Positions 14,973 to 22,869 of a stretch of DNA of 64,000 bases are shown piece after piece. Source of the DNA: Bacilli bacterium (GTDB lineage: Bacteria > Bacillota_I > Bacilli_A > RFN20 > CAG-288). Position numbers and translations under genes: made by a program. Below the pieces are notes generated by a model. That model saw nothing but the letters and a program-made list of their open reading frames with translations, was not told the origin of the DNA and searched no databases. The stretch's first letter is position 1. Each line of letters opens with the position of its first letter. The stretch spans positions 316,931-380,930 of the forward strand of contig JALCLG010000001.1 of NCBI GenBank assembly GCA_022647725.1, given 5' to 3'.

Positions 14973-16259
14973 CTATTTATGTTCCGGCTTTCCTAAGAGC
15001 TTGTACATATTCGACTTATAGATCTCAACACCTGGCTGGTTGAACGGATTGACGCCCAAGAGGTAAGCCGAGAAGGCACAGGCACGGAAGAAGAAGTACA
15101 TGAGGTTGCCTAAGGCATAAGAATCCATCTGGTCAATTTCGATGATGTTGGCCGGCGTATGTCCGGAAGTATGGGCATCCAAGGTCGCTTCATAGGCTTT
15201 GTTGTTGATGTAAGCCATGCTTCGTCCGGAGAGGTAATTGAGATTGTCGAGGTTCTCATCATCGTAAGGGACGGTGACATCATGGAGCGAATGTTCGCTG
15301 CGGATGATGGTCTCAAAGAGGCACGGCGTTCCCTGCTGAATGAACTGACCCATCGAATGGAGATCGGTGGTGAAGATACCCGAGGAGCAAAGCAGCGCCT
15401 GGTTCTCCTTGCCTTCCGATTCATCAAAAAGCTGTTTCAGCCATTCTTCGATCATCTTGTTCTGCGGTTCATAGGAGACAAACATTTCGGAACTGAACTT
15501 CTTCTGGACGTTCAGCAGATAACGGGTGGCACCATACTTGTAAGCCGGATTTTCGTGATAATCCGGGTTGGAATAGTCGCTTTCGCCATCGATCACACCC
15601 TTGAGGAAGTGACGGATGTTGATGCCGGCACAGGCAATCGGAAGAAGACCGACCGGCGTGATGACGGAGAAACGTCCGCCGATGTTATCCGGAATGACGA
15701 AACGGTCATAGCCTTCGATCTCCGACTCCTTGACTAAGGAGCCACGGGACTTATCGGTCGTGGCATAGATGGCATCCTTAAGATAAGCATGGCCGAATTC
15801 CTTCTCCATCATGTCCTTTAAAAGACGGAAAGCCACACTCGGTTCGGTGGTGGTTCCCGACTTGGAGATGACATTGATGGCAAAACGCTTCTTTTCCAAA
15901 TGACGCATCACCTGATACGTATAGGAAGCGGATAAGGTGTTTCCTAAATAAATGATTTCGAATTTATCTTCCGGGAAAAGGCCGTTGATCGCATCGATCA
16001 CGGCTCGGGCTCCCAAATAGGAACCGCCGATGCCGACCACGACCAGGGCTTCGTAATTAGCCCGGATCTTCTTGGCATCTTCTTCAATCTTCTTGATCTC
16101 GCCTTCCGGCAAGGTCGAAGCATAGTTTTCCCAGCCTAAGAAATCAGCACCTTCGCCATTCTCATCAGCAATCATCTTGGCGACGTCTTTGGCCTTTTGA
16201 TCCACAATCGACCAATCCAGATCGTCGAACTGTCTTCCAACTGAATAGAACTTTACCAT
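14973..16259 (-). CDS. pgi: Glucose-6-phosphate isomerase
   Basis: 428 residues, the short Bacillus-type Pgi length. Motifs: VVVGIGGSYLGARAVIDAI (phosphate-binding loop), NVISKSGTTTEP, the DNIGGRFSVITPVGLLP signature and the C-terminal HTSGHTPAN region. It interconverts glucose-6-P and fructose-6-P in glycolysis. AAGGGAG lies 10 nt above the ATG, with a TATAAT -10 box at 16301-16306. It is a single-gene unit between the tRNA operon and an intergenic region. Confidence 0.97.
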   Translation of the reverse strand: MVKFYSVGRQFDDLDWSIVDQKAKDVAKMIADENGEGADFLGWENYASTLPEGEIKKIEEDAKKIRANYEALVVVGIGGSYLGARAVIDAINGLFPEDKFEIIYLGNTLSASYTYQVMRHLEKKRFAINVISKSGTTTEPSVAFRLLKDMMEKEFGHAYLKDAIYATTDKSRGSLVKESEIEGYDRFVIPDNIGGRFSVITPVGLLPIACAGINIRHFLKGVIDGESDYSNPDYHENPAYKYGATRYLLNVQKKFSSEMFVSYEPQNKMIEEWLKQLFDESEGKENQALLCSSGIFTTDLHSMGQFIQQGTPCLFETIIRSEHSLHDVTVPYDDENLDNLNYLSGRSMAYINNKAYEATLDAHTSGHTPANIIEIDQMDSYALGNLMYFFFRACAFSAYLLGVNPFNQPGVEIYKSNMYKLLGKPEHK

Positions 16260-16300
16260 GTCAGTGATACTCCCTTGGAACCCGATTTCTCGGAGTTTAT

Positions 16301-16306
16301 ATTATA
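16301..16306 (-). promoter_or_regulatory. -10 box for pgi
   Basis: TATAAT on the minus strand 42 nt above the pgi ATG. The -35 is not clear. Confidence 0.5.
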
Positions 16307-16309
16307 CGA

Positions 16310-16597
16310 TAAAAAAGGCAAATCAAGGTAGTAGCAACACAAAAAAAAAATGAAAGTTTCTGAAAGCCGAGAAAACGTTTGCTTCCCCGAAGACTTGGAA
16401 ACTGGCTTGAAATCGCGTGTTTCCGAGGCCTCAGAACCTCTCATCATCTTGCCTTCCAAGGCTTAGAAGGACTGAGCAGAAATTGATTTTTGCTTTTCTG
16501 CCCGGCAAGCGCCGATGTAAAGGACGGGTTCTACTAACTTAGCAAGACCGCAGCGGCGGCTTTTCCCACTGTATATCAAAATTAATTCTAGAACCTA
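16310..16597. other. Intergenic region between pgi and the HipA-like gene
   Basis: About 290 nt with no supported gene. It contains several small inverted repeats, including GCAGAAA/TTTCTGC (16476-16482, 16495-16501) and CCGC/GCGG near 16547-16557. I could not match it to a known RNA family. Confidence 0.4.
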
Positions 16598-16625
16598 TTG
16601 ATATTTTTTTCTCAAAGAGTATACT
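16598..16625 (+). promoter_or_regulatory. Promoter of the HipA-like operon, leaderless geometry
   Basis: TTGATA (16598-16603) and TATACT (16620-16625) with a 16-nt spacer. Only 6 nt separate the -10 from the ATG at 16632, and no Shine-Dalgarno sequence is present, so transcription should begin at or next to the start codon. Confidence 0.7.
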
Positions 16626-16631
16626 TGAAGT

Positions 16632-17486
16632 ATGGATTACTCAAAATATAAAGGAAATAACCGCTTCTATTCCGGATCCGAACAAAAGATTGGAATCACG
16701 ATTGAGGGCAAAGACTGGATCTTGAAGTTTCAGAAAGCTTCGGAAATCGGTCCGTTGATGAACCACTTTTCGGAGTATCTTGGCTCTCATATTTTCCAAA
16801 TGATTGGATTGCCAACTCAAAACACGGCTCTCGGAACTTATAAAGGTCTTCAGGTGGTGGCAATGGAAGACTTCACTGGCAATGGCTTCTCGTTTGTCCC
16901 TTTCAATGACGTCGGAGATTCCACTCTGGAGGAAGACAAGGAACGCTTTCATTATTCGTATGAAGACATCATGACGATGTTAGAGGAAAATAAGAAGCTC
17001 ACCAACGTTGAGGAAACAATTTCGATTTTCTGGAAGATGTACCTTATCGATGCTCTGATTGGAAACTTCGACCGCCATGGAGGCAATTGGGGATTCCTGA
17101 AAAAAGACAACAAATACGTGTTGGCCCCCATTTTTGATAACGGATCCTGCCTTTTTCCTCGTCTCAATACCGATGAAGCCTGCCGCAGTGTTCTTGCGGA
17201 TCCCTTGGAGATTGAAAGACGGACTCTCGTCTTCCCGACTTCCCAGATTCGCTTGGGCAATCGGAAGAGCTCCTATTACGATGTTATCTCAAGTCTTCGT
17301 TTTCCCGAATGCAATCAGGCTTTACAGGGGATTTTCCCGGAAATCGACTTGGGGAAGATTTTTTCCTTCATCGCTGCCATGCCGGAGTGTTCTCCCACAA
17401 GAAAGGAATTCTACAAGGCCATCCTTAAAGAACGTTACCAGAAGCTTTTGAAGGAACCTTATGAAAAACTTAACCGTAAGAAGTGA
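16632..17486 (+). CDS. HipA/CtkA-like Ser/Thr kinase
   Basis: 284 residues, only the kinase part of HipA (about 440 in E. coli), closer in size to CtkA-type stand-alone kinases. Motifs: WILKFQK (29-35, ATP-binding Lys), GNFDRHGGNWGF (144-155, catalytic Asp147 and Asn152) and APIFDNGSCL (165-174, metal-binding Asp169). HipA kinases phosphorylate translation factors such as GltX and stop growth. The ATG follows a promoter by 6 nt and has no SD. The next gene overlaps it by 26 nt and encodes a DNA-binding protein, so a toxin-antitoxin arrangement with toxin first is inferred. The HipA N-terminal subdomain is absent. Confidence 0.85.
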   Translation: MDYSKYKGNNRFYSGSEQKIGITIEGKDWILKFQKASEIGPLMNHFSEYLGSHIFQMIGLPTQNTALGTYKGLQVVAMEDFTGNGFSFVPFNDVGDSTLEEDKERFHYSYEDIMTMLEENKKLTNVEETISIFWKMYLIDALIGNFDRHGGNWGFLKKDNKYVLAPIFDNGSCLFPRLNTDEACRSVLADPLEIERRTLVFPTSQIRLGNRKSSYYDVISSLRFPECNQALQGIFPEIDLGKIFSFIAAMPECSPTRKEFYKAILKERYQKLLKEPYEKLNRKK

Positions 17487-18312
17487 ACTGAACACCCCCA
17501 TCCGCGGGGTGAAGCTCTCCAGCAAGACCGAAGGAGAAATCTGCCTTGTCTTTTCGCCATCGATTCTCTTCAAAGTGGCGAAAATCACCTATGAGATCTT
17601 CATTGACGATTCCTTCCAGTATTCCATCCAGCCTTATTATGATGTCATCGATGGGCTGCCCGTCTCGATTTTTCAAGGAATCCCAGGTATTGACATCGAC
17701 AAAAGGCTTCCCATCTATTACCGGGTGAATATGACCCCTGTCTATGTGACTGAGAGAAGTCCTGAGCCGAACCGGGTGGGTTTGGAGGACCTGCTTAAGG
17801 AAGTCGGAATGGACCATCTGAACCGTCTGGAATGGATGCTGCGGACGAAGCGAACCTACATGGGCGACAATTTTGTGACGAAACCCCTGGGATTTGACAA
17901 CGATCCCGGTTTTGACAACGCCAATCTCTATGCCCGGGAAGCCTCGATTCTCCGGATGCTTGGGCTGCGGAAGCCGATTGTGATTGACGGGACAGCTTTC
18001 ACGGATGCCGAGCGCCCCACGTTGCTAAAGAGCCATATCTTAGATTACCAACGGATGGAAAGGGCCAGACGGTCCGCCATTGTCATCGGGCAGAAGAAAG
18101 CCAAGGCGGAGAAACGTTACCTCGGGCGGAAGCCTTTGGCAATTCCCGAGCCTTTGCTGGAAGATATTCTCCACTCCGTTGCCGTGGGACTGCTGAGCAA
18201 CAAGGAAGCGGCGAAGAAGCTGGGAATCTCCCAGATGACGCTTTACCGACGGGCGAAACAGGCCGGACTCACCTCGGAGCAAACGAAGGCAAAAAAGCCG
18301 TCTTCAAAATAG
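17461..18312 (+). CDS. HTH protein partner of the HipA-like kinase
   Basis: 283 residues. Residues 223-266 resemble the C-terminal DNA-binding end of Hin/resolvase recombinases: GRKPLAIPEPLLEDIL, then SNKEAAKKLGISQMTLYRRA as the helix-turn-helix. The catalytic resolvase domain is absent. The N-terminal 200 residues (with PYYDVIDGLPVSIFQGIPGI, then PNRVGLEDLLKEVGMDHLNR) are not recognised and may be the kinase-binding part. A lysine-rich tail ends the protein. The 26-nt overlap with the kinase gene implies coupled translation. Likely antitoxin/autoregulator by analogy with HipB; that is inference. Confidence 0.75.
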   Translation: MKNLTVRSELNTPIRGVKLSSKTEGEICLVFSPSILFKVAKITYEIFIDDSFQYSIQPYYDVIDGLPVSIFQGIPGIDIDKRLPIYYRVNMTPVYVTERSPEPNRVGLEDLLKEVGMDHLNRLEWMLRTKRTYMGDNFVTKPLGFDNDPGFDNANLYAREASILRMLGLRKPIVIDGTAFTDAERPTLLKSHILDYQRMERARRSAIVIGQKKAKAEKRYLGRKPLAIPEPLLEDILHSVAVGLLSNKEAAKKLGISQMTLYRRAKQAGLTSEQTKAKKPSSK

Positions 18313-18341
18313 GCAAGGGAATTGTTGACGAGCTATGCCGG

Positions 18342-18361
18342 AAAGACTCAGTCTTTGTTTT
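18342..18361 (+). terminator. Possible terminator after the kinase/HTH pair
   Basis: AAAGACT (18342-18348) and AGTCTTT (18350-18356) followed by GTTTTT. The loop is tiny unless inner pairs open, and the hairpin overlaps the 3' end of convergent ispD. Confidence 0.4.
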
Positions 18362-19046
18362 TCTGTTCCAACAGTGCCTTCAAAAGGACAACATCGCTGG
18401 GCAACGTCACCTTGAAAAGCAGCGGATCGCCGGCGACCGTCTTTAACGACAGCCCGGCCCTTAAAGCCTTCTTGAAATCATCGGTATCCCGAGGATCATA
18501 GCCTTTTTCATAGACGGTCAGCATCAAAGGATAGGAGAAAACCTGCGGAGTCTCTACCCGATAGAGATCTTCCCGGTCCACATAGCTGATATCGTTGGCC
18601 TTTTCCCGGAGAACGGAATCCGTCAGCGGCAGCACCGGAGTCAGGGCATCCGCCGAAAGACTCTCCTTGGCTAACAGGGCTAAGAAGTCAGGCGTCAGTA
18701 AGACCCGGTCGGCATCATGAATGAAGACCTTGCCGGCCGTCACCTTGTCTTTCAGGAAACGCAAGGCATGATCAACGGACTTGTTGCGGCTGTCGCCGCC
18801 GCCGATGACGTCATAGCCGTCCGCCGTCAGGGCCGTCTTGGCCTCAAGGATATTCTTGGTCTTTTCAATGTCTTCCGGATCGGCAACGATCAGGTAGCGG
18901 GAGAAAAGCTTGCTTTGGATGGCCGCTTCCAACGGGTAAAGGAAAAGCTCCTTCCCTTGCAGGGGATAGAACTGTTTCTTCATTCCCAGAGTGGCAAAGA
19001 GCCGACTCCCCGATCCCGCCATCAGCAAAATAAAAATATTCTCCAT
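18348..19046 (-). CDS. ispD: 2-C-methyl-D-erythritol 4-phosphate cytidylyltransferase
   Basis: 232 residues with the nucleotidyltransferase start FILLMAGSGSRLF (5-17), conserved Lys in MKKQFYPL, IHDADRVLL and the VETPQVFSYPL motif. IspD joins CTP and MEP to form CDP-ME in the non-mevalonate isoprenoid route. The first Gly-rich loop (MAGSGSRL) differs mildly from the usual AAGxGxRM. IspF is encoded at 26101-26589, so the pathway is present. AAGGA precedes the ATG. The divergent LemA-like gene starts 67 nt away. Confidence 0.9.
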   Translation of the reverse strand: MENIFILLMAGSGSRLFATLGMKKQFYPLQGKELFLYPLEAAIQSKLFSRYLIVADPEDIEKTKNILEAKTALTADGYDVIGGGDSRNKSVDHALRFLKDKVTAGKVFIHDADRVLLTPDFLALLAKESLSADALTPVLPLTDSVLREKANDISYVDREDLYRVETPQVFSYPLMLTVYEKGYDPRDTDDFKKALRAGLSLKTVAGDPLLFKVTLPSDVVLLKALLEQKNKD

Positions 19047-19113
19047 AGTGCTTCCTTATTAACGTTAAATATTCTAACATAATAGCGTTGTTTTTCGATA
19101 AGGAGGAAAAAAC

Positions 19114-19659
19114 ATGCCTACGATTTCGACGACAACCTGGATCTGGATCGGCGCGGTCTTAGGCGGCCTTCTGGTTGCCTGGCTTATTGCCTTTTTAGTG
19201 ATTCTGGCTTTAGCCAAGAAGGCTCAGAAGAAGGCCTTTTCAAGTCTGGATGCTCTTGTCCCTTATGAGAAGGAACGCTTCCAGGCCATCAACGACGTCG
19301 TCTCGACGCTCATCGTCGAGAAGAGACTGCCGAAAAGCGGCGACATCGCCGATCTCGTCGATGAGCAGAAGAGCAGCCTGGCTTCCAGCCGGATCGACAT
19401 GGCCAAAGTCAAGGCCAGCGATGACTTCCTCATTCTCTATCTCCGCAAGCTGATCAAGGAGAAGGGCCTGAAGATGAAAGAGCCGTACTCGGACTTGGAT
19501 AAGAAGATGGCAAGTTATTTCTATGAGGATTCTCAGGCAAAAGATTCCCCGTATCGCGTCTACAACAATCAGGCCATGCGCTATAACTCCTATCTGGGGA
19601 TGATGGTCATCAGCGGCTATGTCACCCGCAAAGGCTATCCGAAGGCTCCGGTGCTTTAA
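19114..19659 (+). CDS. LemA-like membrane-anchored protein
   Basis: 181 residues. One N-terminal transmembrane helix (about 9-34, TWIWIGAVLGGLLVAWLIAF) is followed by a helical cytoplasmic or surface domain. The phrase YNNQAMRYNSYLGM near the C-terminus and the pattern of Tyr-Asn pairs recall LemA proteins, but overall similarity is loose. AAGGAGG lies 7 nt above the ATG. It is followed by the transaldolase gene, which has its own -10 box. Function unknown. Confidence 0.65.
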   Translation: MPTISTTTWIWIGAVLGGLLVAWLIAFLVILALAKKAQKKAFSSLDALVPYEKERFQAINDVVSTLIVEKRLPKSGDIADLVDEQKSSLASSRIDMAKVKASDDFLILYLRKLIKEKGLKMKEPYSDLDKKMASYFYEDSQAKDSPYRVYNNQAMRYNSYLGMMVISGYVTRKGYPKAPVL

Positions 19660-19677
19660 AACCACCGGCAGGTAAGG

Positions 19678-19683
19678 TATAAT
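19678..19683 (+). promoter_or_regulatory. -10 box for the transaldolase gene
   Basis: TATAAT 31 nt above the ATG. The -35 position (TTTAAA) is poor. Confidence 0.5.
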
Positions 19684-19714
19684 AAGAGAACATTCGGAAA
19701 GGATTAAAAATCAT

Positions 19715-20374
19715 ATGACTCTTTTTATCGACACGGCGAATTTATCTGAGATTCAGGAAGCTTCGACCTGGGGCTTTGTCAAAGGCGTGACCACCAACCC
19801 GTCGCTCATTGCCCGGGAAGGACTGACCCAGAAAGAGGTCATCTCCAAGATTGTGACGATGATTGACGGACCCATCTCGGCGGAAGTGACCGCCAACGAC
19901 AAGGATGGGATGTTAGCTCAGGCGCATGAGCTTTATAAGATTGATCCGAAGCATATCGTGATCAAGCTGCCGATGACCGTTCCGGGACTGGAAGTCTGCC
20001 AGGAGCTTTTTAAAGAAAAGATCCCGACCAATGTCACCCTCTGCTTCTCCACGGCCCAGGCCCTGTTAGCGATGGAATCCCATGCCACCTATGTTTCGCC
20101 GTTCTTAGGAAGACTTGATGACCACGGCTATGACAGCATGAAGCTGATCCAGGACATCATGACCCTCAAGAAGGCCTATGGCTATCCGACCAAGATCATC
20201 TGTGCCAGCATCCGCTCGGTTGCCCATATCGACAGCTGCGCTCTCTTAGGCGCCGATATTGCCACGGTTCCGTATAAGGTTCTTGTCCAATTGATTCAGC
20301 ATCCGCTGACGGATGCCGGACTGGCCACCTTCGCCGTCGATGCCCAGAAGACAGCCGCTCTTTCCAAGAAGTAG
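19715..20374 (+). CDS. Transaldolase / fructose-6-phosphate aldolase family
   Basis: 219 residues, the size of the small TalC/FSA-type transaldolases. It begins MTLFIDTANLSEIQEA, has GVTTNPSLIAREG, the Schiff-base Lys in HIVIKLPMT, VTLCFSTAQALLA and ICASIRSVAHI. It transfers dihydroxyacetone units in the pentose phosphate pathway or cleaves fructose-6-P; which of the two is not clear from motifs seen. AAAGGA lies upstream of the ATG, a TATAAT box at 19678-19683, and a strong terminator downstream. Confidence 0.93.
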   Translation: MTLFIDTANLSEIQEASTWGFVKGVTTNPSLIAREGLTQKEVISKIVTMIDGPISAEVTANDKDGMLAQAHELYKIDPKHIVIKLPMTVPGLEVCQELFKEKIPTNVTLCFSTAQALLAMESHATYVSPFLGRLDDHGYDSMKLIQDIMTLKKAYGYPTKIICASIRSVAHIDSCALLGADIATVPYKVLVQLIQHPLTDAGLATFAVDAQKTAALSKK

Positions 20375-20390
20375 AATCCCGAACACTGAA

Positions 20391-20421
20391 AAAGCCTGCC
20401 GGAGCTGTTCCGACAGGCTTT
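20391..20421. terminator. Bidirectional intrinsic terminator
   Basis: A 13-bp stem (20391-20403 with 20409-20421, one imperfect pair) with T-rich flanks on both strands. It serves the transaldolase gene (+) and the 5'-nucleotidase gene (-). Confidence 0.85.
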
Positions 20422-20434
20422 TCTTGTTGCTGTT

Positions 20435-22084
20435 TTAAGCCGAATAGATGGTATAGTCGGCCTTTTTGAAGGTCGTCGTCCCGGAGTTGACGACATAGTC
20501 GCGGATGAGATCCGGCATCACCCAGTCGGTGGAGGTGGCTTTCTTCAGCGGCAGCCAGTTGGCACGGGCAGCGATCTTGCTGAAGTAGCTCTTCTCATAG
20601 CAGTAATCGATGGTAAGGACATCATACGTCTTCGTGGAATCGAGCGGCAGTCCGTCGCTGGTATCATAGCAATAGCTTAAGGATTCCGTGGATTTTCCGG
20701 TCACATGGACCCGGCCTGTCGGTGTGGAACCGATCACTTGGGCAATCACCGAACCCGGAATGCCGGAAACCGCCCGGGCTTTGTTATCGAAAGGACAGAC
20801 CTTGAAGAGCCGGCTGGGCGTGGCTTCGCCTGCCGCCAAGGAATCCCGGATGCCGCCGACATTGTGGATGGCAATGATCGGGTTCTTTGTTCCCCAGCCT
20901 TCCTTCTTGGCCTCATAAAGCATGGCATCGGGAATGAACTGATACATCTGATCATAGCGGTTGAAGATATCATCGAAGGTGATGCCTAAGCCCTTGTTCT
21001 CGCCCTGAACCACCGTGCTCTGCTGAATCAGCGTCAGCATCGAACTATCCAAGGCACTGTCAGGAACGTTATAGTCCTTCGCATCAAAGATCGTATAGGA
21101 CGGCGTGACGGTATGACTCGTCGAATTGAAGACGATCTTCCCATAGCCCAGGCTATTATGGCCGCCCTGAACAAAGGGAACGCCCTGATAGGTCTCGGCT
21201 TCGAACTGATGGGTATGCCCGCCGACCACGGCATCCACGCCATAGCCGTCGGACTGTAAGGAAGCGATGATATCCTTCACATAGGTGTTGGACGAGTCGT
21301 TGATGGAGTCGTGGACGAGGAAGATCTTGTAGTCGCAGTCGCTCATCTTCTTCAGCTCCGCCTCGACATAGCTGACCGCCGGCGAGAAGGAGTAGGTTTC
21401 GATGATGCTGGTCTTGATGTCGCTCTCTTCACCCGAGCCGATGGCACCGACGATGCCGACCTTGACGCCGGAGGCCGTTGTGACGATGGTGCTGGGCGTC
21501 AGGAAATCAACCGGCTTGCCGGTCTCATTCAGTAAAACATTGCAGGCCAGGACCGGGAAGTTGGGACTGTCCTGCTGAATCATCTCTTTCAGGGCATCGA
21601 CGCCCCAGTCCCATTCATGATTGCCTAAAGCCATCGCCTTGACGCCGATTTTCCCTAACAAGGCACTGGCCAATCCGCGGTCATAATAGGCAAGATAGCT
21701 GCCCTGATAGCTGTCGCCGGCATTTAAGATCATCGAGGAATCCGCCTGGTAATCGACATCATGCTGGATGGCGTATTTCAGACGGGCAGCCCCGACTTCG
21801 TTATAGCCCGCGCCGTTATACTGCTCATAGGAGCCATGGAAATCATTAAAGGAATACAAGGTGAAATCCTTGCTGGCCGCTGGCTTCGTGGAAGCGGAGG
21901 CCGAGCCTGAGGCCGAGCCAACCGACGGCGATGCCGACGGACTTGGGGAAGCCGAAGCCGAGGTTACGGAGCTTGCATTGTCAGAGGCACTGGCCGAGAC
22001 AGACGTCTTCGGCTTGACAAGAGAGCAGGAGGCAATAAGCAGGGAGGCAACAAAGCCTAAGGCTGACAGAAGTTTCTTTTTCAT
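20435..22084 (-). CDS. Secreted lipoprotein 5'-nucleotidase / metallophosphoesterase (UshA family)
   Basis: 549 residues. Lipobox LIASC (Cys20), then about 45 residues of Ser/Ala/Pro low complexity (SASASPSPSASPSVGSASGS) acting as a surface linker. The metallophosphoesterase domain carries SFNDFHGS, NAGDSYQGS, LGNHEWDWG and VGGHTHQFE, all dinuclear-metal ligands. The C-terminal 5'-nucleotidase domain follows, with a substrate-stacking region near YCYDTSDGLP. It should release nucleosides from extracellular nucleotides. Its ATG overlaps the cysQ stop by 4 nt, completing a nrnA-cysQ-nucleotidase operon. Confidence 0.9.
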   Translation of the reverse strand: MKKKLLSALGFVASLLIASCSLVKPKTSVSASASDNASSVTSASASPSPSASPSVGSASGSASASTKPAASKDFTLYSFNDFHGSYEQYNGAGYNEVGAARLKYAIQHDVDYQADSSMILNAGDSYQGSYLAYYDRGLASALLGKIGVKAMALGNHEWDWGVDALKEMIQQDSPNFPVLACNVLLNETGKPVDFLTPSTIVTTASGVKVGIVGAIGSGEESDIKTSIIETYSFSPAVSYVEAELKKMSDCDYKIFLVHDSINDSSNTYVKDIIASLQSDGYGVDAVVGGHTHQFEAETYQGVPFVQGGHNSLGYGKIVFNSTSHTVTPSYTIFDAKDYNVPDSALDSSMLTLIQQSTVVQGENKGLGITFDDIFNRYDQMYQFIPDAMLYEAKKEGWGTKNPIIAIHNVGGIRDSLAAGEATPSRLFKVCPFDNKARAVSGIPGSVIAQVIGSTPTGRVHVTGKSTESLSYCYDTSDGLPLDSTKTYDVLTIDYCYEKSYFSKIAARANWLPLKKATSTDWVMPDLIRDYVVNSGTTTFKKADYTIYSA

Positions 22085-22866
22085 TCGAGCAAATCCTCAT
22101 TTTCCGGACGGTTGAACATACAGTAGCCATCGTGATTGTAGACATCCTGGCGGTTATAGACAAAGGGTTTCTTCTTCGTATCCATGAAGATGCCGCCGGC
22201 TTCCCTGACGACAAGATCCGGAGCACAGACATCCCATTCCTTCGTCATCTTGGTATAGCGGACGGAGGCATCGGCCTGACCCGAAGCCAGATAGTAGGCT
22301 TTGATGCTGGCGCCTTGGCGGATGACCTGGCTGATCCGATCCGGATGGCGGGTGATGACGGCTCTTTCTTCGTCATTGTCATGCGTCCTACTGGCCAGAT
22401 AGATCAGCTTGTCTGTCCGGGAGGAGACATGAAGCGGCGTCTCTTTGCCACTGGCATCAACGACAAAGGCCCCCTGACCGGAAAGGGCATAGCAATAGGA
22501 ATGAAGCACCGGCATCCCGATGAAGGCAATCACCGGCTGATGATCCTTGACTAAGGCAAGATTGATGCCGAAGGAACCGTTGCGGTTGACGAAGTCCTGC
22601 GTTCCGTCCAGGGGATCGACGATGAAGATCAGGCTTTTGGAAAGCCGGGCAAAGTCATCGCTGTCCTCTTCGCTGAGCCAGCCGATCGTGGAAAACGGGG
22701 AGAGCTTATCCCTTAAGATCTGGTTGGAGGCCAGATCGGCCGTCGTCAAAGGTGAACTGTCGCTTTTATAGGTGACAGAATAATGGCCTTCATAGATGCC
22801 AAGGACAGTGTCCATAGCGGTCTTGACGGCCTCCTTCATGGCCAGGAAAACGTCAGCGAATTCCAT
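22081..22866 (-). CDS. cysQ: 3'(2'),5'-bisphosphate nucleotidase / inositol monophosphatase family (CysQ-like)
   Basis: 261 residues with the family motifs SEEDSDDF, IVDPLDGTQDFV (metal-binding DPLDGT) and KEWDVCAPDLVVREAGG near the C-terminus. The DxxDGT plus WDxxAP set and the context favour the CysQ branch that hydrolyses 3'-phosphoadenosine 5'-phosphate (pAp) to AMP. It sits 3 nt after nrnA, whose product also removes phosphate from pAp and degrades nanoRNA. Confidence 0.87.
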   Translation of the reverse strand: MEFADVFLAMKEAVKTAMDTVLGIYEGHYSVTYKSDSSPLTTADLASNQILRDKLSPFSTIGWLSEEDSDDFARLSKSLIFIVDPLDGTQDFVNRNGSFGINLALVKDHQPVIAFIGMPVLHSYCYALSGQGAFVVDASGKETPLHVSSRTDKLIYLASRTHDNDEERAVITRHPDRISQVIRQGASIKAYYLASGQADASVRYTKMTKEWDVCAPDLVVREAGGIFMDTKKKPFVYNRQDVYNHDGYCMFNRPENEDLLE

Positions 22867-22869
22867 AGG

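Noticed and set aside
16253-16459. Short minus-strand gene upstream of pgi
   Set aside because: It overlaps the pgi promoter and start, and the translation looks random.
17461-18312. A site-specific recombinase
   Set aside because: Only the C-terminal HTH resembles resolvases; no catalytic serine domain is present.
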